Source: Cryomorpha sp963836915
GTDB lineage: Bacteria > Bacteroidota > Bacteroidia > Flavobacteriales_D > Cryomorphaceae
Length of the DNA stretch: 64,000 nt
Assembly (NCBI GenBank): GCA_963836915.1
Contig: CAWILH010000002.1
Location: forward strand, 186,001-250,000
Direction of reading: 5' to 3'
In this document: positions 24,975 through 34,199 of the stretch, piece by piece
Numbering within the stretch: the stretch's first letter is position 1
Layout: each line of letters starts with the position of its first letter
Program-made: the position numbers and the translations under genes
The notes under the pieces: generated by a model
Told to the model about the DNA's origin: nothing
The model's database searches: none
What the model saw: only the letters and a program-made list of their open reading frames with translations

Positions 24975-25841
24975 ATGAGATTAAGAACTATATTTCTTTC
25001 TGCCTTTGTTCCACTTTTGGCCATTACTGCAATCTCTTGTCAGGAAAATGACGTTGAAGAATTGGGCGGATGTCAATTTCCTGCTTCTGCCGATGCCTAT
25101 AAATTGGTGTGGAGCGATGAGTTTGAAGGTACCATGCTCGATGAGTCAAAGTGGAGTTTTGATACGGCCAACGGTTGTCAGTTGGGTCCGAATCTTTGCG
25201 GTTGGGGCAATAATGAGTTACAATACTATACCACCCGCGATGAGAATATAAAGCTTGATAATGGCCATTTGATCATCACCGCCCAGCGGGAAAGCCCGAG
25301 CTATCTGGGAGAGCATGCCTATACATCGGCAAGATTGAAAACTAAAAATAAAGGCGACTGGAAGTACGGCCGCATCGATGTGAGGGCTAGGATGCCCATC
25401 GGTCAAGGGCTGTGGGCAGCGATCTGGATGCTCTCCACAGACAATGCCTATGGGCCATGGCCAGTGAGTGGCGAGATAGATATCTTAGAATACTTAGGAC
25501 ACCAGCCTAGACGGATGTTCAGCACGATTCACTATGGCCATGATTTTTGGAGATACACGAGTAAAGCTTTGGAGCTCGATCCCGAGCAGCCAACTTTCAG
25601 GGATGATTTTCACGTTTTCACCGCCATATGGAATGAGCAGTGCATCCAGTGTCAGGTAGATGGTGTGAATGTGGGTGAGCCATTTACGCGTTCTACCGTT
25701 TTGCCCACCACTTATCCATTCGATCAGCCTTTTCATTTGATACTCAATGTGGCAGTGGGCGGTAACCTACCGGGTGACCCCGATGCTACCACACCTTTTC
25801 CGCAAAGCATGGAAGTAGATTATGTAAGGGTCTATCAATAA
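24975..25841 (+). CDS. GH16 family lipoprotein, probable endo-beta-1,3-glucanase (laminarinase)
   Basis: From the ATG at 24975 the product has 288 residues and a lipoprotein signal ending ITAISC (lipidated Cys22). The GH16 jelly roll is complete: LVWSDEFEG, WGNNELQYYT, SARLKTKNKGDWKYGRIDVRAR, and the catalytic motif GEIDILEYLGH (166-176) with nucleophile Glu167, Asp169 and acid/base Glu172. The inserted Ile (EIDILE rather than EIDIxE with the beta-bulge Met) and the HYG..FW sequence after it fit laminarinase-type enzymes. It probably cuts beta-1,3-glucans such as laminarin outside the cell. The frame is open upstream to 24900, but only this start gives a signal peptide. Confidence 0.93.
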   Translation: MRLRTIFLSAFVPLLAITAISCQENDVEELGGCQFPASADAYKLVWSDEFEGTMLDESKWSFDTANGCQLGPNLCGWGNNELQYYTTRDENIKLDNGHLIITAQRESPSYLGEHAYTSARLKTKNKGDWKYGRIDVRARMPIGQGLWAAIWMLSTDNAYGPWPVSGEIDILEYLGHQPRRMFSTIHYGHDFWRYTSKALELDPEQPTFRDDFHVFTAIWNEQCIQCQVDGVNVGEPFTRSTVLPTTYPFDQPFHLILNVAVGGNLPGDPDATTPFPQSMEVDYVRVYQ

Positions 25842-25975
25842 TATTTTAACACATTGATTCTTAAAAAATTAATACCTTCGTAAACGATCTTATATGGTAC
25901 CGATTATAGATTATCGGTGTCATCAAAATACTACCAGATAGTCTGGCAGTTTTATTAAACCTTAAATAATACAGT

Positions 25976-27316
25976 ATGATGAGAAATTTTACTTTAATAA
26001 CAGGCTTACTGGCAAGTACAGTAGCCTTTGCACAAACAGATTTACCTTTAGATTTTGAAGGTGATCCGTCTTCTTATGTCTTTGTAGATTTTGAAGGCCC
26101 TTTTACACAAGTTATTACAGACCCCACTGATGCCGGAAACCAAGTGGCAGAAACGACACGTGGAGCAATGGCAGCCACTTTTGCCGGAACCACAATCAAC
26201 GGGGATGCAGGCTTCGATTCAGCTATTCCGATCGACGCTGAAAATACGCGTATGAGCGTAAGGGTTTGGTCTCCAGAAGCGGGTCTTAATCTTCGATTGA
26301 AAGTTGAGAATGCTGCAAATGGCACTCAATCTGTTGAAACGCAAGTTCAATCTACGGTCGCTATGGAATGGGAAACCGTGATTTTTGATTTTGCTGATCA
26401 AGCTTCTGGAACTGCCGCTTTAAACGTAGGCTTTGTATTCAATAAAGCGACTATCTTCTTTAATTTCGATCAGCCGCAAGCCACAGCAGAAGAACAGGTT
26501 TTCTACTGGGACGATATGGAATTCATCGGTGGCGGTGGAATCACAGGTGGAACTTCCGGCTTGGAATTGCCAATCACTTTCGATGATACGGATGTGATGT
26601 ACGATTTTGGAGATTTCGCAGGTGCAGCTTCATCGGTAATTGTTGACCCTACCGACGCATCAAACATGGTGGCTGAAACTATTCGAACTCTTAATTCTGA
26701 AGTTTTTGCAGGCACAACTATTGGCGGCGGTGCACTCGCCGAATTTCTTCCTTTCGAAGACGGAAGTACCTTCATGTCAGTACGCGTTTGGTCACCTGAA
26801 GCAGGAAAGCCAGTTAGACTAAAAGCTGAGACGCCTGCGGGTAATGGTGGGCCTTTTGTCGAAGTAGAAGTAAATACAACCGTAGCCATGGAATGGGAAA
26901 CACTGGTTTTCGATTTTACTGACCCCGTTGTTGGTATGCTCGATTTGAATATCGACTATACCAATTTGATTATTTTCTTCGACTTTGGCCTTCCTGCCGG
27001 CACATCAGAACTCACCTACTATTGGGATGACGTTACTTTTGGAAACCCTCTGTCAGTTACCGAGCTTAACGCCAACGCAAATATCTCTGTTTTTCCAAAC
27101 CCCGCTACAGATTTTGTAAACGTGGTATTTAAGGATGGCGATATTCAGAATGTGAACCTTTCTATTTTCGATATCACTGGAAAGATCGTAGAGCGCATAA
27201 CGGTAAATTCTTCTACCATGCGTTTGTCTACCAATGCCTACTCGGAAGGGCAGTATATTCTCCGTGTTGAAACACCCGCAGATACCTACTTCCAGAAGTT
27301 TGTAGTGATTCGATAA
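25976..27316 (+). CDS. Secreted protein with two repeated beta-sandwich modules and T9SS type A domain
   Basis: The 446-residue protein has a signal peptide (cut after FAQ), two copies of a module of about 165 residues (roughly 22-187 and 194-355), and a T9SS type A domain (from VFPNPATDFVNVVF to YFQKFVVIR). Each module begins LPLDFE or LPITFDD, has ADPTDAxN-like and FAGTTI motifs, MSVRVWSPEAG, an AMEWETxxFDF strand and ends in FYWDDMEF or YYWDDVTF. That last pattern is common in carbohydrate-binding jelly rolls. A glucan-binding role is inferred from this and from the GH16 gene 134 bp upstream in the same direction; it has not been shown for this family to my knowledge. Confidence 0.85.
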   Translation: MMRNFTLITGLLASTVAFAQTDLPLDFEGDPSSYVFVDFEGPFTQVITDPTDAGNQVAETTRGAMAATFAGTTINGDAGFDSAIPIDAENTRMSVRVWSPEAGLNLRLKVENAANGTQSVETQVQSTVAMEWETVIFDFADQASGTAALNVGFVFNKATIFFNFDQPQATAEEQVFYWDDMEFIGGGGITGGTSGLELPITFDDTDVMYDFGDFAGAASSVIVDPTDASNMVAETIRTLNSEVFAGTTIGGGALAEFLPFEDGSTFMSVRVWSPEAGKPVRLKAETPAGNGGPFVEVEVNTTVAMEWETLVFDFTDPVVGMLDLNIDYTNLIIFFDFGLPAGTSELTYYWDDVTFGNPLSVTELNANANISVFPNPATDFVNVVFKDGDIQNVNLSIFDITGKIVERITVNSSTMRLSTNAYSEGQYILRVETPADTYFQKFVVIR

Positions 27317-27339
27317 TTATTTCCTTTTAAATTATAATG

Positions 27340-27374
27340 AAGCCCCCGCGCTATTTGCAGGGGCTTTATTTTTT
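27340..27374 (+). terminator. Rho-independent terminator after the two-module T9SS protein
   Basis: AAGCCCC (27340-27346) pairs with GGGGCTT (27360-27366) and is followed by a run of Ts broken by one A. It separates this gene from the convergent gene at 27394. Confidence 0.82.
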
Positions 27375-27393
27375 CCAATATTTGGATTGCTGG

Positions 27394-29622
27394 CTATCTA
27401 AGGAGCTGAAGAACTCCTTGCTTGGCCACTTTTTCATCGGGTGAGAATTCTGAATCACTAATTTCAAGTAGATACCAATACGTTCCTTCTTGAGCGGCCA
27501 GGTTGGTCTGTGCTACAGTACCATCCCAGTTGCGTGAGCCTTCTGATGATCGAAAAATCTCTTTTCCCCATCTGTCAAAGATGGTCAATGAGTAATTCTG
27601 GTGGACACAATCAATTTCTGGTTGGAAGAAATCATTTTTCCCATCGCTGTTAGGCGTAAATATATTGGGAATCAATAGATCACAGCGGCAATTATCAAAG
27701 AAGACGTCTATCGTTTCCTGCTGCACACCGCATTCATTTTCAGCCATTGCGGTATACGCACCGCTTTCGCGAATCTCCGCCAAAAAACGATCGGTGATAC
27801 CTTGCCAAGAAACATTGCCATTGGGGCTTGATGCCGATAAATAATAAACTTGGCCTTCACAGGCTCTAAGGCTATCGGTGACGGTCAATAGTGGAAACTG
27901 CTTTCCAGTAATAAGAATGCTTGTATCGCTCTCGCAGCCAGTAGTATCAATGTACGTAACCAAATAATCCGCAGCATCAAACACATATATGGTATCTCCC
28001 TGCGCTCCATTGCTCCAGAAGTATGACCCAGCTTCAAAAGGCTCTACCACGCGAATCTCTACGCTATCATTCGGACAGATAAAATCCTGACTTTCTAAGC
28101 GAATGATCTCTTTGGGCTTATTCTCCAAAACCAGCTGGATGTTGGTAGCCAAAGCGCATGGCGTCCCTTCATTGGTACTTAAGCTCACTGTATAAATCCC
28201 CGGTTCGGGAATGGTCATGTCTAGAGTACAGCCCAGTTCTGGCGGGTCATCTGCTATTTGCCATACACAATTTGTTGAACCATCTACAGTAGATAGCTCC
28301 AATTCGAAGGGTTCGCATTCCTTTGTGATGAGCGAATTAATGATGGGAGCCTCGAAGCTCAGCACTTCTATGCCGCCGGCCAAGCTTCCGCTAAAGACGC
28401 AGCCACCGGGAGTGGTAACGCTAATGGCAACCGAATAATTTCCGCTGCTCGCAAAGGTATGGTTAGGATTCGGATCGGTACTGGTCACCCCTTCGTACTG
28501 CCATGTTACGTTTTCAAAAGTATTTGAAGGCATGAGCAAATTAAAATCGACGGTCAAGGGTGCGCAGCCCAAAGTGAAATCTGCAGTGAACTCAAATGGA
28601 GCAGGGGCAGATGCCACTATTTCCGTGTAAACGGTGTAGCAAGAGTCTATACCATTGGGGCTTACCCGCACCGTATAGGTGCCTGGAAGGTAGCCATCTG
28701 AGCCAAGGTTCAACACTTGATCGGTCTCGCCCACGAAGGCCACCCCATCCAGATACCATTGGTAGGCAGCATCTGCCGCAGGTGCCGTAAGCAGTTTATC
28801 GCTCAAGCAGTCGCCCCCTTCCACCAGGATACTGTCATTTTCAAATACTACAGTAGCAGCAAATCTGAAATTGTCTAAGAACACGAATGCTTGGTGGCCT
28901 GCCGGCAAACTGGTCACCCCCATATCAAAATTACAGCGACCGCTCAATATGAATGCTTCGAAATTAGTGGCCGGTGTGAACGTGACGGTAAGCTCAGACC
29001 AATTGGGGTCCGGTGTATACGATAGATGGCTTATTACGTCCCAGCCCCAATCATCTACGCAGCCGTTGGTGGTGACCGGAAATGTAGGACAGGTCTCCTT
29101 ACCAAACAACGTAAACTGAAGCGCATTATAATCCAAGGGATGGCTCTCGGTGACCAAACCCGAGATTTGCGCGGCAGCGACATGAAAGGTAAGCGTATAC
29201 GACTGGCCTGCTATGAGCGGCTGGCTTAAGCAGGTGCCGAGTGTTTCGAGATAGGTATTTCCAATCGAGTTGGGACGTATTATGCAGCCTATCAACCCTT
29301 CGCCATCAGGCAGCGGCAGGGGGATAAAGGGAGGGAACAGACCGCAGGTATTAAAATAATCTGCAGTGGCGAAGGTGGCTTGTTCCCAACCAGCTGCACA
29401 GGACAGATTGCTAATACCTGCCGGACAGCAATCCATTTCTTCAAAAGACGGATTTTGGAAGAGATTTTGGGGGGTGTTGCCAATCGGGGTGCAAGAGCAT
29501 GACTCCGTATCTTGAAGATCAATGAGCCCATCGCCATCATCATCTATCCCATTGTCGCATATCTCTTGCGCCCCTGCCAAGGATGCCAGTAGAATGAATA
29601 CGAGAAGTAGGAGTCGTTTCAA
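27394..29622 (-). CDS. Surface protein with PKD-like domains and T9SS type B (gliding-motility-associated) C-terminal domain
   Basis: The 742-residue product starts with a signal peptide LKRLLLLVFILLASLAGAQ; the initiation codon appears to be TTG, since no ATG lies upstream in frame before a break. A short Cys-containing Ca-loop (CDNGIDDDGDGLIDLQDTE) comes first. Then follow a jelly-roll-like domain (about 45-250), PKD/Ig-like domains (about 260-640) and the type B domain LLIPNIFTPNSDGKNDFF, FDRWGKEIFRS and GTYWYLLEI near the end. Such proteins leave through T9SS and stay on the surface. It lies convergent to the GH16 cluster; whether it shares that function is unknown. Confidence 0.88.
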   Translation of the reverse strand: MKRLLLLVFILLASLAGAQEICDNGIDDDGDGLIDLQDTESCSCTPIGNTPQNLFQNPSFEEMDCCPAGISNLSCAAGWEQATFATADYFNTCGLFPPFIPLPLPDGEGLIGCIIRPNSIGNTYLETLGTCLSQPLIAGQSYTLTFHVAAAQISGLVTESHPLDYNALQFTLFGKETCPTFPVTTNGCVDDWGWDVISHLSYTPDPNWSELTVTFTPATNFEAFILSGRCNFDMGVTSLPAGHQAFVFLDNFRFAATVVFENDSILVEGGDCLSDKLLTAPAADAAYQWYLDGVAFVGETDQVLNLGSDGYLPGTYTVRVSPNGIDSCYTVYTEIVASAPAPFEFTADFTLGCAPLTVDFNLLMPSNTFENVTWQYEGVTSTDPNPNHTFASSGNYSVAISVTTPGGCVFSGSLAGGIEVLSFEAPIINSLITKECEPFELELSTVDGSTNCVWQIADDPPELGCTLDMTIPEPGIYTVSLSTNEGTPCALATNIQLVLENKPKEIIRLESQDFICPNDSVEIRVVEPFEAGSYFWSNGAQGDTIYVFDAADYLVTYIDTTGCESDTSILITGKQFPLLTVTDSLRACEGQVYYLSASSPNGNVSWQGITDRFLAEIRESGAYTAMAENECGVQQETIDVFFDNCRCDLLIPNIFTPNSDGKNDFFQPEIDCVHQNYSLTIFDRWGKEIFRSSEGSRNWDGTVAQTNLAAQEGTYWYLLEISDSEFSPDEKVAKQGVLQLLR

Positions 29623-29769
29623 TGCGTTGGGATGATTCGATACAGTTTATGTCTCGGCATGGATAGACCATCGGCCAAAGGATAAATATATCGAATTTCT
29701 TCTAAGATCGGATAGATTCGATTTTGAATAAGGTTGGAAACCAGTACCAAACCACAAAATCTTGGGTAG

Positions 29770-31659
29770 CTAGCTCTCTGACTCCACCTTCCGCTCTTCG
29801 CTGAGCTGCTTTTGATTCAGCTCGGCATAGGTGCCGGCAGCTGCAAGCAGTTCATCATGTGTGCCGCGCTCTATGATCTTTCCGTCATCGAGCACTAATA
29901 TTTGATCGGCCAACTTAACAGTAGAAACCCTATGGCTGATGAGCACCGTTGTTTTTCCTTCCATGGTCGACTTCAAATTAGCAAGGATTATTTCTTCGGT
30001 TTCGGTATCGACCGCCGAAAGGCAATCATCAAAAATCAAGATCTTCGGTTCACGCGCTATAGCCCGGGCTATACTTACGCGCTGCTTCTGCCCCCCGCTA
30101 AGATTTATACCGCGCTCGCCAAGGATGGTCTCAAAACCTTTTGGAAACTCTTCAATATTATGATAGACGTGAGCACCTATGGCGGCAGCCTTAATTTTTG
30201 CGGTCAGCTCCGTCTCGTTTTCGCCGTCAAGGCCAAAAGCAACATTGTTTCCTATGGTATCACTGAACAAGAACACGTCTTGCGGCACATAACCGATATT
30301 GGTGCGCAGGCTGTTCAGATTGATGTCCCTTAGTGATGTGCCATCTACCTTGACCAGTCCTTGGGTCGGGTCAAAATTGCGGCATATCAGGTTGGCTATC
30401 GAGCTTTTGCCTGAGCCTGTACGGCCGATTATGGCTAGGGTACCGCCCGTTTTGATCCTAAAGCTTACATCGTCCAGTGCTTTTATACCGCTATCTGGAT
30501 ATACGAAACTAACCGCTTCAAATTCAATCTCTCCTTCTATTTCGTCCGTTGTGGTTTTCTCATTTTTGATCTCAGGCTCGATATGTAAAAACTCATTGAT
30601 ACGGCGTTGTGAAGCCGATGCCTGCTGCACTAGGGAAGTAACCCAACCCACGGAAGCAAAAGGCCAGGTGAGCATATTAACATAGACCACAAATTCGGCA
30701 ATATTGCCTATGGTGATCTCTCCGCTAATTGCCTTAAGGCCGCCTACATAAATGGTAATCAGCGTACTGAGCCCAATGAGCAAAATAATTGCAGGCATGA
30801 ATAAGGCGTCCACCTTTACCAGAGCCAGCGAATCTACTTTATAGGTATTGCAGGCTTTTGTGAAATTTTCTTGTGTGGCCTTTTGGCGGTTGAAGGCCTT
30901 GATGACACGTATTCCCGAAAATGCTTCTTGCACCAGCGTAGATAGGGTAGACTGCTGCCGTTGCACTTTCTCACTCCGCACATTTATCAAGGTGCTCACA
31001 TAATAGACCGATATAGATAAGATGGGGAGGGGGATGAGCACATAAAGAGTGAGCTCCACATTTACCGAAAGCATCGCATAAATAGCCATTACCGATAGCA
31101 CGATCAGGTTAATCGTGTACATGATGGCCGGTCCGAGATACATCCTGACCTTACTTACATCTTCGCTGATTCGGTTCATTAGGTCGCCCGTATTGTTGCG
31201 GCGGTAGAAGGCCATGCTTAGCTGCTGGTAATGGTCAAAAACTTCGTTTTTCAAGTCAAACTCTATGAGCCTAGACATGATGATGATGGTCTGCCGCTGG
31301 AAGAAAAGGAATATTCCTTTAAGCACGGATGCCAACATATAGAGCGCCGCCAGAAGCAGGGAAAGCTGCGTAATGGCCAGCGTCAAGTCTTCTATAGAAT
31401 TGATATTCTCGTAGGTGCCAACACTCATTCCGAGTATTTTATAGCACCACTCTATGGTGAAAGGAAGTGCGATGGAAAAGTCGTTTACATCACCCGATTG
31501 ATAAACCTTGATGGACTCGGTGATCAGATCAAATGCTTCGCGTATCAAGCGCGGGGCATAAATGGCAAAAACATTGGATGCGATGATGAAGATCGACCCT
31601 AAAATGATCTGCCATCTATAATGCCATAAGTATTTATTGAGATGTGCTAATGCGCTCAT
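29770..31659 (-). CDS. ABC transporter, fused permease and ATPase (MsbA/LmrA type exporter)
   Basis: The 629-residue half-transporter has six membrane segments (residues 1-330) and an ATPase domain with Walker A GRTGSGKSS (412-420), Q-loop YVPQDVFLF, signature LSGGQKQR (520-527), Walker B ILIFDD followed by C rather than the catalytic Glu at 546 (ILIFDDCLSAVD), and switch His576. An exchanged residue at the Walker B glutamate position is seen in some exporters: the Asp at 545 is followed by Cys, so the hydrolysis mechanism of this site may be asymmetric. The substrate (lipid, peptide or drug) is unknown. It is monocistronic here. Confidence 0.92.
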   Translation of the reverse strand: MSALAHLNKYLWHYRWQIILGSIFIIASNVFAIYAPRLIREAFDLITESIKVYQSGDVNDFSIALPFTIEWCYKILGMSVGTYENINSIEDLTLAITQLSLLLAALYMLASVLKGIFLFFQRQTIIIMSRLIEFDLKNEVFDHYQQLSMAFYRRNNTGDLMNRISEDVSKVRMYLGPAIMYTINLIVLSVMAIYAMLSVNVELTLYVLIPLPILSISVYYVSTLINVRSEKVQRQQSTLSTLVQEAFSGIRVIKAFNRQKATQENFTKACNTYKVDSLALVKVDALFMPAIILLIGLSTLITIYVGGLKAISGEITIGNIAEFVVYVNMLTWPFASVGWVTSLVQQASASQRRINEFLHIEPEIKNEKTTTDEIEGEIEFEAVSFVYPDSGIKALDDVSFRIKTGGTLAIIGRTGSGKSSIANLICRNFDPTQGLVKVDGTSLRDINLNSLRTNIGYVPQDVFLFSDTIGNNVAFGLDGENETELTAKIKAAAIGAHVYHNIEEFPKGFETILGERGINLSGGQKQRVSIARAIAREPKILIFDDCLSAVDTETEEIILANLKSTMEGKTTVLISHRVSTVKLADQILVLDDGKIIERGTHDELLAAAGTYAELNQKQLSEERKVESES

Positions 31660-31846
31660 GCGTAGTTTTAGTCCGACTAGTCTAGATGGCTCTGGAAATT
31701 AATGTACTTTTGACCCGTTTTTTGAATGTTGGTGGCGCAAATTTACGCTTTATTCCTGCTAAGAAAAACACCTGTTTGAAACCATTGTTTGAAATCGGAC
31801 TTCACACTGCGATCAGTCGAATTTAGAATCCCCATATATACTGCCA

Positions 31847-32794
31847 ATGCTTAACCGCCGACACCTTCGAATCAAAATACTTCAGGCCTTATACGCTTTT
31901 GAATTATCGAGCGAAGCCACTATGGCGCGTACCGAAAAAGAGCTTTTTCACAGCATTCAGAAAATGTACGATATGTACTTGTTTCTCATGCTTATCATGC
32001 TTGAAATAAAGAGCGTGGCCGAAGATAAGATCGATGAAAACAAGAAGAAGCGCCTTCCTACCGAAGAAGATTTGAACCCTAATACCCGGTTCGTAAATAA
32101 TAAACTGCTTCTGCAACTGGCTGAGAATAAAGAGTTGCAATCGGCCGCTTCCAAGTCAAAGATAAACTGGATGGGCGAAGGGGAGTTATTACGTCGAATC
32201 TACCGCTCCCTATTGGAGACCGAAGAGTATCAAGCATATATGAATGGACCTGAGCCCGATTACGATGCTGACCGGGAGATTATAATCCGATTGTTCAAGC
32301 GCCATCTTATCAACCATGAATCCTTGCAGTACTTTTTTGAAGAAAAGAGTATTTTCTGGGTCGATGATCTGGATCTCGTGGCATCGATGGCCATTAAAAC
32401 GCTGAAATCATTTGGTAGCGAGTCAGATCCACACTTGGCACTTTTGCCCCTTTGGAAGGAACCAGAAGATGAGATGTCTTTCGTAAAGGTGCTCTTTCGC
32501 AAAACGATAGCCCAGTCAGATGAGCATCTGGCACTTATAAAAGAGCATACGGCCAATTGGGAGGTAGAGCGTATAGCCCTGATGGACATCATATTGATGA
32601 AAATGGCACTTACGGAAGGAAGGGAACTCAAGCAGATTCCTGTAAAAGTTACCTTAAATGAATATATCGAAATCTCAAAATACTACAGCACGCCAAAGAG
32701 CAATACCTTTATAAATGGAGTGCTCGACAAATTATTTGATGAGCTTAAAAATCAGGGAACGATCAAAAAAATGGGACGTGGACTTATCAATTAA
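31847..32794 (+). CDS. nusB: Transcription antitermination factor NusB, long Bacteroidota form
   Basis: The 315-residue protein begins MLNRRHLRIKILQALYAFE, the NusB start signature, then has an insert of about 150 residues before the canonical C-terminal NusB region. That region shows WEVERIALMDIILMKMALTEGRELKQIPVKVTLNEYIEISKYYSTPKSNTFINGVLDKL. The general NusB is about 140 residues; the long form is usual in Bacteroidota. NusB binds boxA with S10 in rRNA antitermination. It is the first gene of a compact cluster with DUF1573, yajC and coaE. Confidence 0.95.
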   Translation: MLNRRHLRIKILQALYAFELSSEATMARTEKELFHSIQKMYDMYLFLMLIMLEIKSVAEDKIDENKKKRLPTEEDLNPNTRFVNNKLLLQLAENKELQSAASKSKINWMGEGELLRRIYRSLLETEEYQAYMNGPEPDYDADREIIIRLFKRHLINHESLQYFFEEKSIFWVDDLDLVASMAIKTLKSFGSESDPHLALLPLWKEPEDEMSFVKVLFRKTIAQSDEHLALIKEHTANWEVERIALMDIILMKMALTEGRELKQIPVKVTLNEYIEISKYYSTPKSNTFINGVLDKLFDELKNQGTIKKMGRGLIN

Positions 32795-33251
32795 ATTACT
32801 TATCCCACTCTTTCTGGCTATCAATCTCCTAGCGTGTGAAACGGAGCCCGAAGATCGATCAATCGGTACCGATATGGTGGGCAATCCCGCTACGATGCGC
32901 GATGGAAAGAAGTCGGATGAAAAAGCGGAGATGACCTTTGAAGAGACCGTCTATGAAGCCGGCCGTATCGCGCAGGGAGAAGTGATCAGCTTCTCATATC
33001 CCTTCACCAATACTGGAAACCATCCTTTGGTAATAAGCAGTGCCTTGGGGTCTTGTGGCTGCACCGTGGCGCGAAACTATCCCAAGGGTAAAATAATGCC
33101 TGGAGAAGGGGGCGAGATTGAAGTAGAGTTTGATAGTGATAATAAGTTTGGCAAGCAAACCGTAACCGTTTCGGTCGCCGCCAATACCATTCCTGCATCA
33201 AATCAACTAAAGATCAATGTTGAAGTGATGGCGCCAAACAACATCAATTAA
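32778..33251 (+). CDS. DUF1573 lipoprotein
   Basis: The start is uncertain. GTG at 32778 gives VDLSIKLLIPLFLAINLLAC, an ideal lipoprotein signal (157 residues in total). An ATG at 32739 would add 13 residues and overlap nusB further. The mature protein is one DUF1573 Ig-like domain: ETVYEAGRIAQGEVISFSYPFTNTGNHPLVI, then SCGCTVARNYPKGKIMPGEGGEIEVEFDS. Its CGC motif is typical of the family. The function is unknown. The gene overlaps the end of nusB by 17 bp, and yajC starts 26 bp after it, so it is cotranscribed. Confidence 0.88.
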   Translation: MDLSIKLLIPLFLAINLLACETEPEDRSIGTDMVGNPATMRDGKKSDEKAEMTFEETVYEAGRIAQGEVISFSYPFTNTGNHPLVISSALGSCGCTVARNYPKGKIMPGEGGEIEVEFDSDNKFGKQTVTVSVAANTIPASNQLKINVEVMAPNNIN

Positions 33252-33277
33252 TTCAAAACCAAGTAAACAAATAATAA

Positions 33278-33565
33278 ATGCAAGGAAATTCTTATATCCA
33301 GATTTTATTCTGGGCAGCAGTGATCGGGATATTCTACTTTTTTATGATCAGGCCACAGGCCAAGAAAGCCAAGGATGCCCGAAAATTTCGCGAAGCGCTA
33401 TCGAAAGGTACCAAGGTCGTGACCATAGGTGGTATACACGGCAAAGTGGTAGATGTGGAAGAGAAAGTTGTAATCATTGATGCTGGCGGAACAAAGCTGC
33501 GCATGGAAAAATCGGCCATATCGCCTGATGGCTCGGCCAATGAGCAAGAGATCGCCAGAAAATAA
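33278..33565 (+). CDS. yajC: Preprotein translocase subunit YajC
   Basis: The 95-residue product has one N-terminal membrane helix (YIQILFWAAVIGIFYFFMIRPQAKKAK) with the diagnostic FMIRPQ, then the short cytoplasmic domain GTKVVTIGGIHGKVVDVEEKVVIID. YajC associates with SecDF-YidC and helps membrane-protein insertion. Its end overlaps the start of coaE by 26 bp. Confidence 0.95.
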   Translation: MQGNSYIQILFWAAVIGIFYFFMIRPQAKKAKDARKFREALSKGTKVVTIGGIHGKVVDVEEKVVIIDAGGTKLRMEKSAISPDGSANEQEIARK

Positions 33566-34163
33566 AGAAGGGCTCCCGCAAACTGTCGGGCTTACGGGCG
33601 GAATAGGCGCGGGAAAATCGGTGGTGGCAAAGCTATTTGCCGTTCTTGGGGTTCCTGTTTTCAATTCAGATGATGTTTCTAAAAGCTTGCTTTCTAGCGA
33701 TGAAGCTGTGATCGACAAGGTCAAGGCCGCCTTTGGAAGCGAGTCTTATCATGACGGCAAGCCCGACAGGGCATTTCTTGCTAGTAAGGTCTTTACGAGT
33801 GATGAAGAGCGCAAGAAGCTCAATGCCATCATGCATCCGGCAGTGGCTCGCGCATTTGAGCATTGGCTGGGGCAAAAGCGCACAGCCCCTTATGTGCTCA
33901 AGGAAGCTGCTATACTTTTTGAGACAGGGATAGCCAAAGAGCTGGATGCCATAATTTTAGTAATAGCTCCAGCGGCCATTCGCATAGCCCGGGTAATGGA
34001 GCGGGATGGCACTACCACGGCGCAAGTAGAAGACCGAATGAAAGCGCAATGGAGCGATGAAAAGAAAATAGCGCTCAGTGACTACATTATCAAGAATGAT
34101 GGCGTGGAAGCATTGATTCCCCAAATTTTACATTTTCATAATACGATCCTTGGCAAGGCATAG
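33540..34163 (+). CDS. coaE: Dephospho-CoA kinase
   Basis: From the ATG at 33540 the product is 207 residues. It has the P-loop GLTGGIGAGKSVVAKLF and NSDDVSK (DD substrate site), then HPAVARAFEHW and KEAAILFETGIAKELDAIILV, all typical of CoaE. It phosphorylates dephospho-CoA, the last step of coenzyme A synthesis. The frame is open to 33477, but an earlier start would lie deep in yajC. The overlap suggests translational coupling within nusB-DUF1573-yajC-coaE. Confidence 0.95.
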   Translation: MSKRSPENKEGLPQTVGLTGGIGAGKSVVAKLFAVLGVPVFNSDDVSKSLLSSDEAVIDKVKAAFGSESYHDGKPDRAFLASKVFTSDEERKKLNAIMHPAVARAFEHWLGQKRTAPYVLKEAAILFETGIAKELDAIILVIAPAAIRIARVMERDGTTTAQVEDRMKAQWSDEKKIALSDYIIKNDGVEALIPQILHFHNTILGKA

Positions 34164-34175
34164 ACCATAATGCCT

Positions 34176-34183
34176 TAGCTTTG
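34176..34183 (+). promoter_or_regulatory. Promoter of the secreted endonuclease I gene
   Basis: TAGCTTTG matches TAnnTTTG exactly, and a TTG at 34150-34152 lies 23 bases upstream, within the known spacing. The ATG is only 17 bases after the -7 box, so the leader would be very short. The site overlaps the last part of the coaE region. Confidence 0.5.
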
Positions 34184-34199
34184 CAAAAAAAAATTTCCA

